From assembly GCA_035459025.1 (NCBI GenBank), contig DATHYT010000007.1:1-61246 (forward strand): a stretch of DNA of 61,246 nucleotides, read 5' to 3'. Under the pieces are notes generated by a model, which worked only from the letters and a program-made list of their open reading frames with translations, did no database searches and was not told where the DNA came from. Origin of the DNA: JAABQT01 sp035459025. GTDB lineage: Bacteria > Pseudomonadota > Gammaproteobacteria > Burkholderiales > SG8-39. The position numbers and the translations under genes are program-made. This document shows, piece by piece, positions 1-8,492 of this stretch. Position 1 is the first letter of the stretch. Every line of letters begins with the position of its first letter.

Positions 1-1
1 C

Positions 2-448
2 GGCATCGGCCTTGTTGCCGCCTGCGACATCGCGGTCGGCGTGCCGGAAGCGAAGTTCTGCCTGTCCGAAGCCAAGATCGGGTTGTCGCCTGCCACCATT
101 AGTCCTTACGTGGTGCGGGCGATGGGGGAAAGGATGGCGCGGCGGTATTTCTTGTCGGCTGAAGTTTTCGACGGAATCGAGGCGCATCGCATAGGTTTGT
201 TGTCGCATCTCTCGGCGTCGGAAAAGCTCGACGCCGAGATCGATGAAATTCTAAAAAACCTTCTGGCGGGGGGGCCGCAGGCGATGGCGAAGATCAAGGA
301 TTTGATCCGCTTCGTCGCTTCCGGCACCGTGGACGACGCCATGATCGCCGACACCGCGAAACGCATCGCCGAGATCCGCGCCACGCCCGAGGGCAAGGAA
401 GGCGTCGCGTCGTTCCTCGAAAAGCGCAAGCCGGCCTGGAAGCGCTGA
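2..448 (+). CDS. liuC: Enoyl-CoA hydratase/isomerase family protein, probably methylglutaconyl-CoA hydratase (3' part only)
   Basis: The reading frame is open from the window edge, so the N-terminal ~115 residues are missing; 148 residues remain of a usual ~260. The visible part starts in the crotonase core (GIGLVAACDIAVGVPEA, then FCLSEAKIGLSPATISPYV) and ends in the helical C-terminal segment. Its stop overlaps the start of the biotin-carboxylase gene by one base (TGATG), and an HMG-CoA lyase follows. That order is the leucine-degradation (liu) operon, where this enzyme hydrates 3-methylglutaconyl-CoA to HMG-CoA. Family membership is clear; the exact substrate is inferred from context. Confidence 0.88.
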   Translation, partial: GIGLVAACDIAVGVPEAKFCLSEAKIGLSPATISPYVVRAMGERMARRYFLSAEVFDGIEAHRIGLLSHLSASEKLDAEIDEILKNLLAGGPQAMAKIKDLIRFVASGTVDDAMIADTAKRIAEIRATPEGKEGVASFLEKRKPAWKR

Positions 449-2436
449 TGTTCCGCAAGATCCTCATCGCCAACCGCGGCGAGATCGCCTGCCGGGTCGT
501 CGCCACCGCGCGGCGCCTGGGCATCGGCGTGGCCGCGGTGTACTCCGAAGCCGACGCCGGCGCGCGCCACGTGAAGCTCGCCGACGAGGCCTATCTCCTC
601 GGCCCGGCGCCGGCGGCGGAGAGCTACCTGCGCGGCGAGCGGGTGATCGAGGCGGCAAAGAAGTGCGGCGCCGAGGCGATCCATCCGGGTTACGGTTTTC
701 TCTCCGAGAACGAGGCTTTTGCGCGCGCCTGCGCCAAGGCGGGGCTCGTATTCATCGGGCCGCCGCCCGAAGCGATCGCGGCGATGGGCGACAAGTCGGC
801 GGCCAAGCGTTTGATGGAGAAGGCGGGCGTGCCGCTCGTGCCCGGCTACCACGGCGAGAAGCAGGACCCCGCGTTCCTCGCCAGGGAAGCGGAAAGAATC
901 GGCTTTCCCGTGTTGATCAAGGCTTCCGCCGGCGGCGGCGGCAAGGGCATGCGTATCGTGACGAAGGCCGCCGAGTTCCAGGGCGCGCTCGAAGGCGCAC
1001 AGCGCGAGGCGCAAGCCTCGTTCGGCGACGCGCGCGTGCTGATCGAGCGCTACCTCGCGCGCCCGCGCCACATCGAGGTGCAGGTGTTCGGCGACGCCAC
1101 GGGCGGCTGCGTGTATCTATTCGAGCGCGACTGCTCGGTGCAGCGCCGGCACCAGAAGGTGCTGGAGGAGGCGCCGGCCCCGGGCATGACCGCGGCACGC
1201 CGCAAGGAAATGGGCGAGGCAGCGGTCGCCGCGGCGCGCGCGGTGGGCTACGTCGGCGCCGGCACCGTGGAGTTCATCGCCGAGCAGGACGGCAGGTTCT
1301 ACTTCATGGAGATGAACACGCGGCTGCAGGTCGAGCACCCGGTCACCGAGATGATCACCGGGCTCGACCTCGTCGAATGGCAGCTGCGCGTCGCCGCGGG
1401 CGCACCGCTGCCGCTCGCGCAGGAGGCGCTGGCGATCCGTGGCCACGCCGTCGAGGCGCGCCTGTACGCCGAGGATCCGGCGCGCGGCTTCCTGCCGCAG
1501 ACCGGGCGGCTCGCGCACTTGCGCTTTCCGGAAGCCACGCCGGGGGTGCGCGTCGACACCGGCGTCGAGCCCGGAGCGGCGATCACGCCGTACTACGACC
1601 CGATGATCGCGAAGCTCATCGCCTGGGGCGAGGATCGGCCCGCCGCGCTCGCGCGCCTCGGCGCCGCGCTCGCCGCAGTGGAAATCGCAGGCGTGCAGAC
1701 CAACGTCGTGTTCCTCGAGCGCGTGGTGCGCAGCCGGGCGTTCGCCACTGCGGATCTCGACACCGGGCTCATCGAGCGCAGCCGCGCCGAGCTCTTCCCG
1801 CAGGCGCAGCCCGCCTCGCACGAGCTGCTCGCGGCCGCTGCGATGGCCGAGCTGCTGGAAGAGGCCGACGAGGCGCGTGCGCGCGCCGCGGGCTCGGGCG
1901 ACCCGTACTCGCCCTGGGACAGCGTGGACGGCTGGCGCCTCAACCAGGGCTCGCACCACCACTTCGTGTTCGCGGAGCCCGGCGCGCGCCACGAGGTCAC
2001 ATTGCAGTTCCGGCCCGGCGCCTATGGGCTCACGATCGACGGCCGCGAGTATGCGCTCGCGGGCGAGCGCACGGCGCCGGGGAGCCTGCGCCTGCAGCTC
2101 GACGGCCGCGTGTTCGAGGCGCGCGCGGTGCACGTGGCGCACGACTGGCATGTCTCGGCGGGCGGCGCGCGCGCCGTATTGCGGCTGGAAGACGGCCTGC
2201 CTGCGGACGAGGACGAAAGCGCCCCGGGCAGCCTCGCGGCGCCGATGCCGGGCAAGGTGATCGCGCTTTTGGTGAAGCCCGGGGCAAAGGTCGAAAAGGG
2301 CGCCCCGCTCCTCATCCTTGAAGCGATGAAGATGGAGCACACCATCAGCGCGCCGGCCGACGGGGTGGTGAAGGCGATCCACTTCGCCGCCGGCGAGCAG
2401 GTGCCCGAGGGCGCCGAACTGCTGACTCTGGAGTAG
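448..2436 (+). CDS. liuD: Methylcrotonyl-CoA carboxylase biotin-containing alpha subunit
   Basis: A 662-residue protein with biotin carboxylase at the N-terminus (FRKILIANRGEIACRV; HPGYGFLSEN; ATP-grasp glycine loop KASAGGGGKGMR; EMNTRLQVEHPVTE) and a biotinyl carrier domain at the C-terminus. EAMKMEH places the biotinyl lysine at K628. This is the ATP- and bicarbonate-dependent half of an acyl-CoA carboxylase. Acetyl-, propionyl- and methylcrotonyl-CoA carboxylase alpha subunits look alike by eye. The flanking hydratase and HMG-CoA lyase favour methylcrotonyl-CoA in leucine breakdown. The beta subunit (liuB) must lie upstream of the window. The ATG overlaps the preceding stop by 1 nt. Confidence 0.9.
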   Translation: MFRKILIANRGEIACRVVATARRLGIGVAAVYSEADAGARHVKLADEAYLLGPAPAAESYLRGERVIEAAKKCGAEAIHPGYGFLSENEAFARACAKAGLVFIGPPPEAIAAMGDKSAAKRLMEKAGVPLVPGYHGEKQDPAFLAREAERIGFPVLIKASAGGGGKGMRIVTKAAEFQGALEGAQREAQASFGDARVLIERYLARPRHIEVQVFGDATGGCVYLFERDCSVQRRHQKVLEEAPAPGMTAARRKEMGEAAVAAARAVGYVGAGTVEFIAEQDGRFYFMEMNTRLQVEHPVTEMITGLDLVEWQLRVAAGAPLPLAQEALAIRGHAVEARLYAEDPARGFLPQTGRLAHLRFPEATPGVRVDTGVEPGAAITPYYDPMIAKLIAWGEDRPAALARLGAALAAVEIAGVQTNVVFLERVVRSRAFATADLDTGLIERSRAELFPQAQPASHELLAAAAMAELLEEADEARARAAGSGDPYSPWDSVDGWRLNQGSHHHFVFAEPGARHEVTLQFRPGAYGLTIDGREYALAGERTAPGSLRLQLDGRVFEARAVHVAHDWHVSAGGARAVLRLEDGLPADEDESAPGSLAAPMPGKVIALLVKPGAKVEKGAPLLILEAMKMEHTISAPADGVVKAIHFAAGEQVPEGAELLTLE

Positions 2437-2438
2437 CC

Positions 2439-3350
2439 ATGGCCGCAATGCCGAAGAAGGTGCGCATCGTCGAAGTGGGGCCGCGAGACGGACTGCAGAA
2501 CGAGAAGATGGAAGTGCCGACGAAGGTGAAGCTCGAGCTGATCGCCCGGCTCGCCGACGCCGGCCTGCCGGCAGTGGAAGCGACCGCCTTCGTCTCGCCC
2601 AAGTGGATCCCGCAGATGGCCGACCACACCGAGGTGCTGGAGGGCATCCAGCGCAGGGCCGGCGTGTCCTACCCGGTGCTCACGCCCAACCTGAAAGGCT
2701 TCGAGGCGGCGCGCGCCGCCGGCGCGACCGAGGTCGCGGTGTTCGGCGCCGCCTCGGAGTCGTTCTCCAAGAAGAACATCAACTGCTCGATCGCCGAAAG
2801 CCTCGAGCGCTTCCGGCCGGTAGCCGAAGCCGCGCGCAAGGCCAACATCAAGGTGCGGGGCTACATCTCCTGCGTGCTCGGCTGCCCCTACGAGGGCGAG
2901 ATCGCGCCGGCGAAGGTCGCCGAGGTGGCGCGCGCGCTTGACGCCATGGGCTGCTACGAGATCTCGCTCGGCGACACGATCGGCACCGGTACGCCGGGGA
3001 AAACGAAGGCGATGATCGAAGCCTGCGCGCGCGCAGTTCCGCTCGAGCGCCTCGCCGGCCACTACCACGACACCTACGGCCAGGCGCTCGCCAACATCTA
3101 TGCATCGCTCGAACTGGGCGTCGCGACCTTCGATTCGTCGGTGGCGGGGCTGGGCGGCTGCCCCTACGCCAAGGGGGCCTCGGGCAACGTCGCCACCGAG
3201 GACGTGGTGTACATGCTGAACGGCCTGGGCATCGACACGGGCGTCGATCTCGCCAAGCTGGTCGCCACCGGGCAGTGGATCTGCGGCGTCATCGGCAAGG
3301 AGCCGCAGTCGAAGGCCGCCAGGGCGATCGCGGCGAAGCAGGCGGCGTGA
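2439..3350 (+). CDS. liuE: Hydroxymethylglutaryl-CoA lyase
   Basis: A 303-residue TIM-barrel lyase splitting HMG-CoA into acetyl-CoA and acetoacetate, the last step of leucine degradation. It has the N-terminal VEVGPRDGLQNE metal/substrate motif and the HMGL signature GLGGCPYAKGASGNVATED, with the catalytic cysteine at C241. The metal-binding HYHDTYGQALAN stretch is present and the length is normal. The ATG lies 2 nt after the liuD stop, so the two are co-transcribed. Also called mvaB. Confidence 0.95.
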   Translation: MAAMPKKVRIVEVGPRDGLQNEKMEVPTKVKLELIARLADAGLPAVEATAFVSPKWIPQMADHTEVLEGIQRRAGVSYPVLTPNLKGFEAARAAGATEVAVFGAASESFSKKNINCSIAESLERFRPVAEAARKANIKVRGYISCVLGCPYEGEIAPAKVAEVARALDAMGCYEISLGDTIGTGTPGKTKAMIEACARAVPLERLAGHYHDTYGQALANIYASLELGVATFDSSVAGLGGCPYAKGASGNVATEDVVYMLNGLGIDTGVDLAKLVATGQWICGVIGKEPQSKAARAIAAKQAA

Positions 3351-3520
3351 AGTCGCCCTGCAACAAGATCTGCGTGATGGACGCGCAGAACCGCTTCTGC
3401 CGCGGCTGCCAGCGGACGCTCGACGAGATCGCGCGCTGGGGCGCGATGAGTGACGCGGAGCGCGAAGCCGTGCTGGCCGAGCTCCCCGTGCGCAAGGAGG
3501 ACCCGGCATGCGTCCGGTAA
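3347..3520 (+). CDS. DUF1289 small Cys-rich protein
   Basis: A 57-residue protein starting at a GTG that overlaps the liuE stop by 4 nt (GTGA), which implies translational coupling. The four cysteines (SPCNKICVMD, then FCRGCQRTLDEIARW) and the tryptophan after them are the DUF1289 pattern, a family often described as Fe-S or zinc binding but without an established role. It overlaps the next gene by 13 nt. No function is assigned. Confidence 0.82.
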   Translation: MKSPCNKICVMDAQNRFCRGCQRTLDEIARWGAMSDAEREAVLAELPVRKEDPACVR

Positions 3521-4134
3521 CCCTGTACTTCGATTTCATTTCGCCTTTTTCCTACATCGCGGTGAAGCGCCTGCACGAGCTGCCGCGCGACGTCACGCTC
3601 GAGTTGACGCCGGTTCTGTTCGCGGGGATTCTCAACCACATCGGCCAGAAGGGTCCCGCGGAGATCCCCGCCAAGCGCCTCTGGAGCTACCGCTGGTGCA
3701 CGTGGTGGGCGCAAAGTCTCGGCGTGCCGTTCCGCTTTCCCGCGTCGCACCCGTTCAACCCGCTGCACCACCTGCGGCTGGCGATTGCCGCGGGCGTCAG
3801 CCGCAAGAACGTGGAACGCATCTTCGAGGCGATCTGGACCACCGGCGCGGAAGCCGCCGATCCGGCCGCGTTCATGACGCTGGCGAAGGATCTCGGGGTG
3901 GACGAGGCGAAGCTCGCTTCCCCCGAGGTCAAGGAGACATTGCGCCGGAACACCGAGGGCGCCATCGCGCGCGGCGTGTTCGGCGTGCCGACCTACGAGG
4001 CAGACGGCGAGCTGTTCTGGGGCGCCGATTCGCTCGGCTTCCTGAACGCTTTCCTTGCCGACCCGGCCGTGCTGCGGAATGCGGAAATGCGCCGCGTCGA
4101 CGAGCTGCCCGTCGGCGCGGCGCGCAAGCCCTAG
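3508..4134 (+). CDS. 2-hydroxychromene-2-carboxylate isomerase family (DsbA-like thioredoxin fold)
   Basis: A 208-residue protein beginning MRPVTLYFDFISPFSYIA, the classic start of the HCCA isomerase / kappa-class GST branch of the DsbA fold. The cis-Pro segment GVFGVPTYEADGELFWGAD near the C-terminus is typical: a glutathione-using fold with no CxxC. HCCA isomerases act in naphthalene degradation, but many homologues sit in acyl-CoA catabolic operons with unknown substrates. The ATG overlaps the DUF1289 gene by 13 nt, so this is the last gene of the liu transcript. The family is solid; the reaction is not. Confidence 0.87.
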   Translation: MRPVTLYFDFISPFSYIAVKRLHELPRDVTLELTPVLFAGILNHIGQKGPAEIPAKRLWSYRWCTWWAQSLGVPFRFPASHPFNPLHHLRLAIAAGVSRKNVERIFEAIWTTGAEAADPAAFMTLAKDLGVDEAKLASPEVKETLRRNTEGAIARGVFGVPTYEADGELFWGADSLGFLNAFLADPAVLRNAEMRRVDELPVGAARKP

Positions 4135-4287
4135 CTGTCGCGCCGCAACACGCGGCAGCGAGAATCTATTCCATCGCGGAACCGCTCAAGTAACACGTTG
4201 CGCGAAAAATGGAAAAGGCCGTTCACCGGCACGTGCTTTCGCGCTAGTCTGCGCCTCGCAGTCAAACCCACAGGAGGAGCACTTGCT

Positions 4288-4974
4288 ATGCATAGCGTGC
4301 CGAAGCGGACCTTATTGATTACAGCCGGCATGTTCGTCCTCGCCGGTTGCGCCATGATGCCGGGCCAGAGCGGCGAAATGTCGTTCTTCATCACGAGTGC
4401 CGGTCCCGGCAACGGCGCCGACCTCGGCGGCCTGGAAGGCGCCGACAAGCACTGCCAGACGCTCGCCGCGGCGGCGGGCGCGGGCGACCGCACCTGGCGC
4501 GCCTACCTGAGCACGCAGGGCAACGCGCTGAACGACCCGAAGGTGGTGCACGCGCGCGACCGCATCGGCAGCGGGCCCTGGCACAACGCCAAGGGCGTGC
4601 GCGTGGCACGCGACGTCAAGGACCTGCATTCGGCTCGCGCCAACGTGAACAAGGAAACCGCGCTGGACGAGAAGGGCCAGATGGTGAACGGCCGCACCGA
4701 GAAGCCCAACAAGCACGACATCCTCACCGGCTCGCGGCCCGACGGCACCGCGCATCCGCCAACGGCGGGCGGCCGGTTCCCGGACCAGACCTGCGGCAAC
4801 TGGACCAAGAGCGGCGACGGCTCGGCGATGACCGGGCACCACGACCGCGCCGGCCCGATCGACCACGCGTGGGCGACGTCGTGGAATTCCGCCCACCCGA
4901 CGATCGGCTGCAGCCAGAAGGCGCTGCAGGCGACCGGCGGCGACGGCCTGTTCTACTGCTTTGCGGTGAAATAA
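4288..4974 (+). CDS. Secreted lipoprotein with a lectin-like (DUF1554-type) domain
   Basis: A 228-residue protein with a lipoprotein signal peptide ending LAGC (lipidated C21). The mature part opens with FFITSAGPGNGADLGGLEGA followed by DKHCQTLAAAAGAG, typical of bacterial collagen/endostatin-like domains sometimes called lectin-like. A second cysteine pair (QTCGNW, IGCSQK) and DGLFYCF close the domain. The start was chosen because AGGAGG lies 9 nt upstream; the frame is open further upstream without such a site. It stands alone, converging on the PaaK-like gene with one base between stops. No function is assigned beyond surface or periplasmic location. Confidence 0.8.
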   Translation: MHSVPKRTLLITAGMFVLAGCAMMPGQSGEMSFFITSAGPGNGADLGGLEGADKHCQTLAAAAGAGDRTWRAYLSTQGNALNDPKVVHARDRIGSGPWHNAKGVRVARDVKDLHSARANVNKETALDEKGQMVNGRTEKPNKHDILTGSRPDGTAHPPTAGGRFPDQTCGNWTKSGDGSAMTGHHDRAGPIDHAWATSWNSAHPTIGCSQKALQATGGDGLFYCFAVK

Positions 4975-4975
4975 C

Positions 4976-6232
4976 TTAGGTGTACTTGCGGGTGTCGTCG
5001 ATGACCTTGCCGTCGTTCGGCAGGGTCCCCGGCGACACCAGCTCGACTTCGCCGCGCAGCTTGGTGACATCGCGGATCGAGGCGACGATCGCCTCGGCGA
5101 GGCCTGCGGCGCGCTCGCGCACCTCGCACTTCAGCGTCATGCTGTCGTTGCCGGTCTCGCCCGCGACGACGAGGCGCGCCTTCAGCACCTCCTTGTGCCG
5201 GCCGAGCACCTCGCCGACCTGCTTGGGCGTGACGAACATGGCGCGCACCTTGGTGGTCTGGTCGGCGCGTCCCATCCAGCCCTTGATGCGCGTGTTGGTG
5301 CGCCCGCAGGGGCTCTTGCCGGCGAGCACCGCCGACAGATCGCCGGTGGCGAAGCGGATCAGCGGATAGTCCTTGTTAAAAGAGGTGACGACGACCTCAC
5401 CCACCTCGCCCGCGGGCACCGGATCTCCGGTGCCCGGCCGCACGATCTCGAGGATCAGCCCTTCGTCGAGAACCATCCCTTCGTTGATGGCCCCGTCGGG
5501 CATCGCGCTTTCGTAGGCGATGAGGCCGAGGTCCGCGGAGGCGTAGAGCTGCATCGCGCGGATGCCGCGCGCGCCCATCGCCTGGCGGAGCGCCGGCGGC
5601 AGATACTCCGCCCCGACGATCGCTTTGCTGAGCGAGGACACGTCGACCTTCAGCTCGTCGGCCTTTTCGATGATGAGCTTGAGGAAGGAAGGTGTCCCGC
5701 CGAAGGCGGTGACGCGCAGGTCGCGGATCGTCGCGGCCTGCATCTCGGTCTGTCCCGTGCCGCCCGGCACGACGGTGCAGCCGATGGCGCGCGCACCGTG
5801 CTCCACCATCGAAGCGGCCGGCGTGAAGTGGTACGAAAAACCGTTCAGCACGAGCTCGCCCGGCCGGAAGCCCGCCGCGTACAGCGAGCGCGCCGTGCGC
5901 CACCAGTCCGCGCCGCCTCCCTCGGGGTCGTAGACCGGCCCGGGCGAAGCGAAGACCCGGGCGAGCTTGTCCACCGGCGTCGCGTTGAGCCCGCCGAACG
6001 GCGGATGCGCCTTCTGCAGCTCGGCGAGCTCCGACTTGCGGGTCACCGGCAACTTCGCGAGCGCCTCGCGCGAGCGCACCGACGCGGCGTCCACGTCCTT
6101 CAGGATGCGCGCCCAGCCGGGGGCGTTCGCCTTGGCGTGCGCGAGGTGCTTCGGCAGGGCGGCCATCAGCGCGGCTTCGCGCGCCTCGGCGGGGCGCGTC
6201 TCCAGCGCGTCGTAGAACGGACTCAGAGCCAA
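4976..6232 (-). CDS. Phenylacetate-CoA ligase-like (PaaK family) AMP-forming ligase
   Basis: A 418-residue ANL-superfamily ligase of the PaaK type. It has a short N-terminus, the phosphate loop PGGTGQTEMQA, GAEYLPPALRQAMG, the hinge segment LIRFATGDLSAVL and the C-terminal RIKGWMGRADQTTKVRAMFV. It would activate an aromatic or other carboxylic acid to its CoA thioester. Its start overlaps the livF stop by 10 nt, so it is the last gene of the liv transcript. The same operon begins with a second, unrelated AMP-binding ligase, which suggests that the imported solute is activated with CoA. The substrate cannot be read from sequence. Confidence 0.87.
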   Translation of the reverse strand: MALSPFYDALETRPAEAREAALMAALPKHLAHAKANAPGWARILKDVDAASVRSREALAKLPVTRKSELAELQKAHPPFGGLNATPVDKLARVFASPGPVYDPEGGGADWWRTARSLYAAGFRPGELVLNGFSYHFTPAASMVEHGARAIGCTVVPGGTGQTEMQAATIRDLRVTAFGGTPSFLKLIIEKADELKVDVSSLSKAIVGAEYLPPALRQAMGARGIRAMQLYASADLGLIAYESAMPDGAINEGMVLDEGLILEIVRPGTGDPVPAGEVGEVVVTSFNKDYPLIRFATGDLSAVLAGKSPCGRTNTRIKGWMGRADQTTKVRAMFVTPKQVGEVLGRHKEVLKARLVVAGETGNDSMTLKCEVRERAAGLAEAIVASIRDVTKLRGEVELVSPGTLPNDGKVIDDTRKYT

Positions 6233-7023
6233 CGCTTCCTTCTGCGGTAGGACTTCACGTCGCGGAAGCTCTTGCGCCCGCCGGTGGAGAAACCGAGGTA
6301 GAACTCCTTCACGTCCTCGTTCTCGGCGAGCGATCTGCCCTCACCGTCCATCACCACGCGGCCGTTCTCCAGGATGTAGCCGTAGTCGGCGTACCTGAGC
6401 GCGATGTTGGTGTTCTGCTCGGCGAGGAGGAAGCTCACGTTCTCCTTCTGGTTGAGGCTCTTCACGATCTCGAAGATCTCCTCGACCAGCTGCGGCGCAA
6501 GCCCCATCGACGGCTCGTCGAGCAGGATCATCTTCGGGCGCGCCATCAGCGCGCGGCCAATCGCGGTCATCTGCTGCTCACCGCCCGAGGTGTAGCCTGA
6601 CTGCGCCTTTCTGCGCTCCTTCAGGCGCGGGAAGTAGCGGTACACCTTCTCGAGGTCCTCGCTCAGGTCGGCGTTGCCGCGCGTGTAGGCGCCGGTGAGA
6701 AGGTTCTCCTCCACCGTCAGGTGCTGGAAGCAGTGCCGGCCCTCCATCACCTGGCAGATGCCGCGCTTCACCAGCTCGGACGGGTTGAGCTTGTCGATGC
6801 GCTGGCCCTGGAACTCGATGTAGCCCTTGGTGACATCGCCGCGCTCGGCGCGCAGCAGGTTCGAGATCGCCTTCAGCGTGGTGGTCTTGCCGGCGCCGTT
6901 GGCGCCGAGCAGCGTCACGATCTGGCCCTCCTGCACCTGCAGCGATACGCCGCGCAGGACGAGGATCACGTGGTCGTAGATGACCTCGACGTTGCTGACG
7001 GAGAGGAATGCGGCGGTGGCCAT
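6223..7023 (-). CDS. livF: Branched-chain amino acid ABC transporter ATP-binding protein LivF
   Basis: A 266-residue ATPase with Walker A GANGAGKTTTL, signature YTSGGEQQMTAIGRALMARP, Walker B MILLDEPSMGLAP and the H-loop region replaced by LLAEQNTN, as in LivF. The frame is open another 156 nt upstream into livK, but homology to LivF begins at MATAAFLSVSNVEVIYD. The chosen ATG has no Shine-Dalgarno. It sits 6 nt after a terminator-like hairpin and its T tract, so initiation here is unusual and livF may depend on readthrough or coupling from livK. Confidence 0.92.
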   Translation of the reverse strand: MATAAFLSVSNVEVIYDHVILVLRGVSLQVQEGQIVTLLGANGAGKTTTLKAISNLLRAERGDVTKGYIEFQGQRIDKLNPSELVKRGICQVMEGRHCFQHLTVEENLLTGAYTRGNADLSEDLEKVYRYFPRLKERRKAQSGYTSGGEQQMTAIGRALMARPKMILLDEPSMGLAPQLVEEIFEIVKSLNQKENVSFLLAEQNTNIALRYADYGYILENGRVVMDGEGRSLAENEDVKEFYLGFSTGGRKSFRDVKSYRRRKRWL

Positions 7024-7028
7024 GAACG

Positions 7029-7056
7029 AAAAAACGGCCGCCTCGCGGCGGCCGTT
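7029..7056 (-). terminator. Rho-independent terminator between livK and livF
   Basis: On the minus strand there is a perfect 10-bp stem (AACGGCCGCC pairing with GGCGGCCGTT, loop GCGA) followed directly by six T residues. It lies 20 nt past the livK stop and 6 nt before the livF start. It would cut the amount of transcript reaching livF and the PaaK-like gene compared with livK. Confidence 0.8.
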
Positions 7057-7075
7057 GCGTTCGCGCGGTTCCGGC

Positions 7076-8398
7076 TCAGCCGCCCTTCGGGCAGTCGCGC
7101 GGCGTAATGCCCTTTTCCTTCGCGTACTGCGCCGCGTCCGCCTCGACCTTGGCGCGGACCAGCTTGTAGTCAGGCTCAACCCAATCCGTGATCGGTATCC
7201 ACTTGCTTCCGTCCCATTGCTGGTACTTGACCAATCCGGACCCTTCGTGATTGAAGCAGGACACCTCGATCGGCGGCATCAGGCCGACCGCGCCCAGCTC
7301 CTTCAGCCGCTTCTCGTCGATCTTCAGGTTCTCGATGCCCCACTGCATCTGCTCGCCGGTAATCGACTTGCCCTTGCCGAACTTGGCCTGGGCCGCGCGA
7401 ATCGCCTCGGTGGTGACAATGCCCGCCACGACGCCACGCGTGTGATAGATCGAGCCGAAGCGCGACTTGTCGTCGAACTCGCCCTTGCCCTTGGCGTACA
7501 CGTACTTCTGGATGTCGCGCATCACCGGGAAGTTCGAGCCGGGCAGGTTGAAGCCGGCCGAGATGTAGCCCTTGGCGGCGGACCCCGCGGGGATCACATC
7601 TTCCTCCGCGCCGGACCACCACACGCCCACCATCTTCTCGCGCGGATATCCCGTCCTTGCGGCAGTCTTGATCGCCGTCGGGTTCATCACGCCCCAGCCC
7701 CACAGGATTACCCAGTCCGGCTGCAACTGCCGGATCTGCAGCCACTGCGCCTGCTGCTCGTTGCCCGGGTGCGGCACAGCGATCGTCGTCAGTTGATACC
7801 CGAAATCCTTCGACAGATCAGTGAGAATCGGAATCGGCTCCTTGCCGTAGGCCGAGTCGTGGTACAGCAGCACGATCTTCTTGCCCTTCAGCTTGTCCAT
7901 GCCGCCGGCTCTGTTGCCGAGGAAATTCACCATCGAACTGGCCTGCGACCAGTAGGTAGTGATCAGAGGGAACACATAAGGAAACACGCGCCCGTCAGCA
8001 GCCGAGGCGCGGCCATAGCCCATGGAGATGATCGGAATCCTGTCCGTGGTCGCCTTCTCGATGAGGGAATAGGTAATGCCGGTCGACAGAGGGTGGATGA
8101 CCGTGGCGCCCGTCGGCCCCTTGTTCTTCGAGCGTTCGTAGCATTCCACGCCACGCGCGTTGTTGTACTCGGTCTCGCACTTCTCCCAGGTGAGCTTGAC
8201 GCCGTTGATCCCGCCGTCGCGCTCGTTGAGCATCTGCATGTAGTCGATGATGCCGCCGCCGAAGCCCGAACCGCCGGGGGCGTAGGGGCCGACCCAGTAG
8301 AAATTGGCCGGCACGAACTGTTCCTTGGCCTGCGCCAGGACGGCCCCGGAGAACCCGGCCGCGAGCGCGAGCGCCAGGGCGAATGTGGTGCGTTTCAT
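7076..8398 (-). CDS. livK: Branched-chain amino acid-type ABC transporter substrate-binding protein
   Basis: A 440-residue periplasmic binding protein with a clear signal peptide (MKRTTFALALALAAGFSGAV, cleavage near AQA) and a type I periplasmic-binding fold (FYWVGPYAPGGSGFGGGIID; later IVLLYHDSAYGKEPIPILTD). It is longer than E. coli LivJ/LivK (~370), as is usual for the aromatic- or fatty-acid-linked liv cassettes of Betaproteobacteria. A strong GGAGGAG ribosome site lies just before the ATG. Neighbouring acyl/aryl-CoA ligases suggest the ligand may be an organic acid, not an amino acid (inference). Confidence 0.9.
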   Translation of the reverse strand: MKRTTFALALALAAGFSGAVLAQAKEQFVPANFYWVGPYAPGGSGFGGGIIDYMQMLNERDGGINGVKLTWEKCETEYNNARGVECYERSKNKGPTGATVIHPLSTGITYSLIEKATTDRIPIISMGYGRASAADGRVFPYVFPLITTYWSQASSMVNFLGNRAGGMDKLKGKKIVLLYHDSAYGKEPIPILTDLSKDFGYQLTTIAVPHPGNEQQAQWLQIRQLQPDWVILWGWGVMNPTAIKTAARTGYPREKMVGVWWSGAEEDVIPAGSAAKGYISAGFNLPGSNFPVMRDIQKYVYAKGKGEFDDKSRFGSIYHTRGVVAGIVTTEAIRAAQAKFGKGKSITGEQMQWGIENLKIDEKRLKELGAVGLMPPIEVSCFNHEGSGLVKYQQWDGSKWIPITDWVEPDYKLVRAKVEADAAQYAKEKGITPRDCPKGG

Positions 8399-8450
8399 CT
8401 GGTCTCCTCCTTCATTTTTTCGACCCCCCAGAACATGCCGGGGCCTAATC

Positions 8451-8478
8451 CATATAGTGGAACGGCGAGTATAGCCAA
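8451..8478 (-). promoter_or_regulatory. Candidate sigma-70 promoter for livK
   Basis: On the minus strand, TTGGCT and TATATG are separated by 16 bp in the 94-bp gap between livM and livK, about 50 bp upstream of the livK ATG. With the terminator just after livK this makes livK look like a separately boosted unit inside the liv operon. Each box matches consensus at 4 of 6 positions. Confidence 0.45.
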
Positions 8479-8492
8479 TCTATTCCGAGTGT

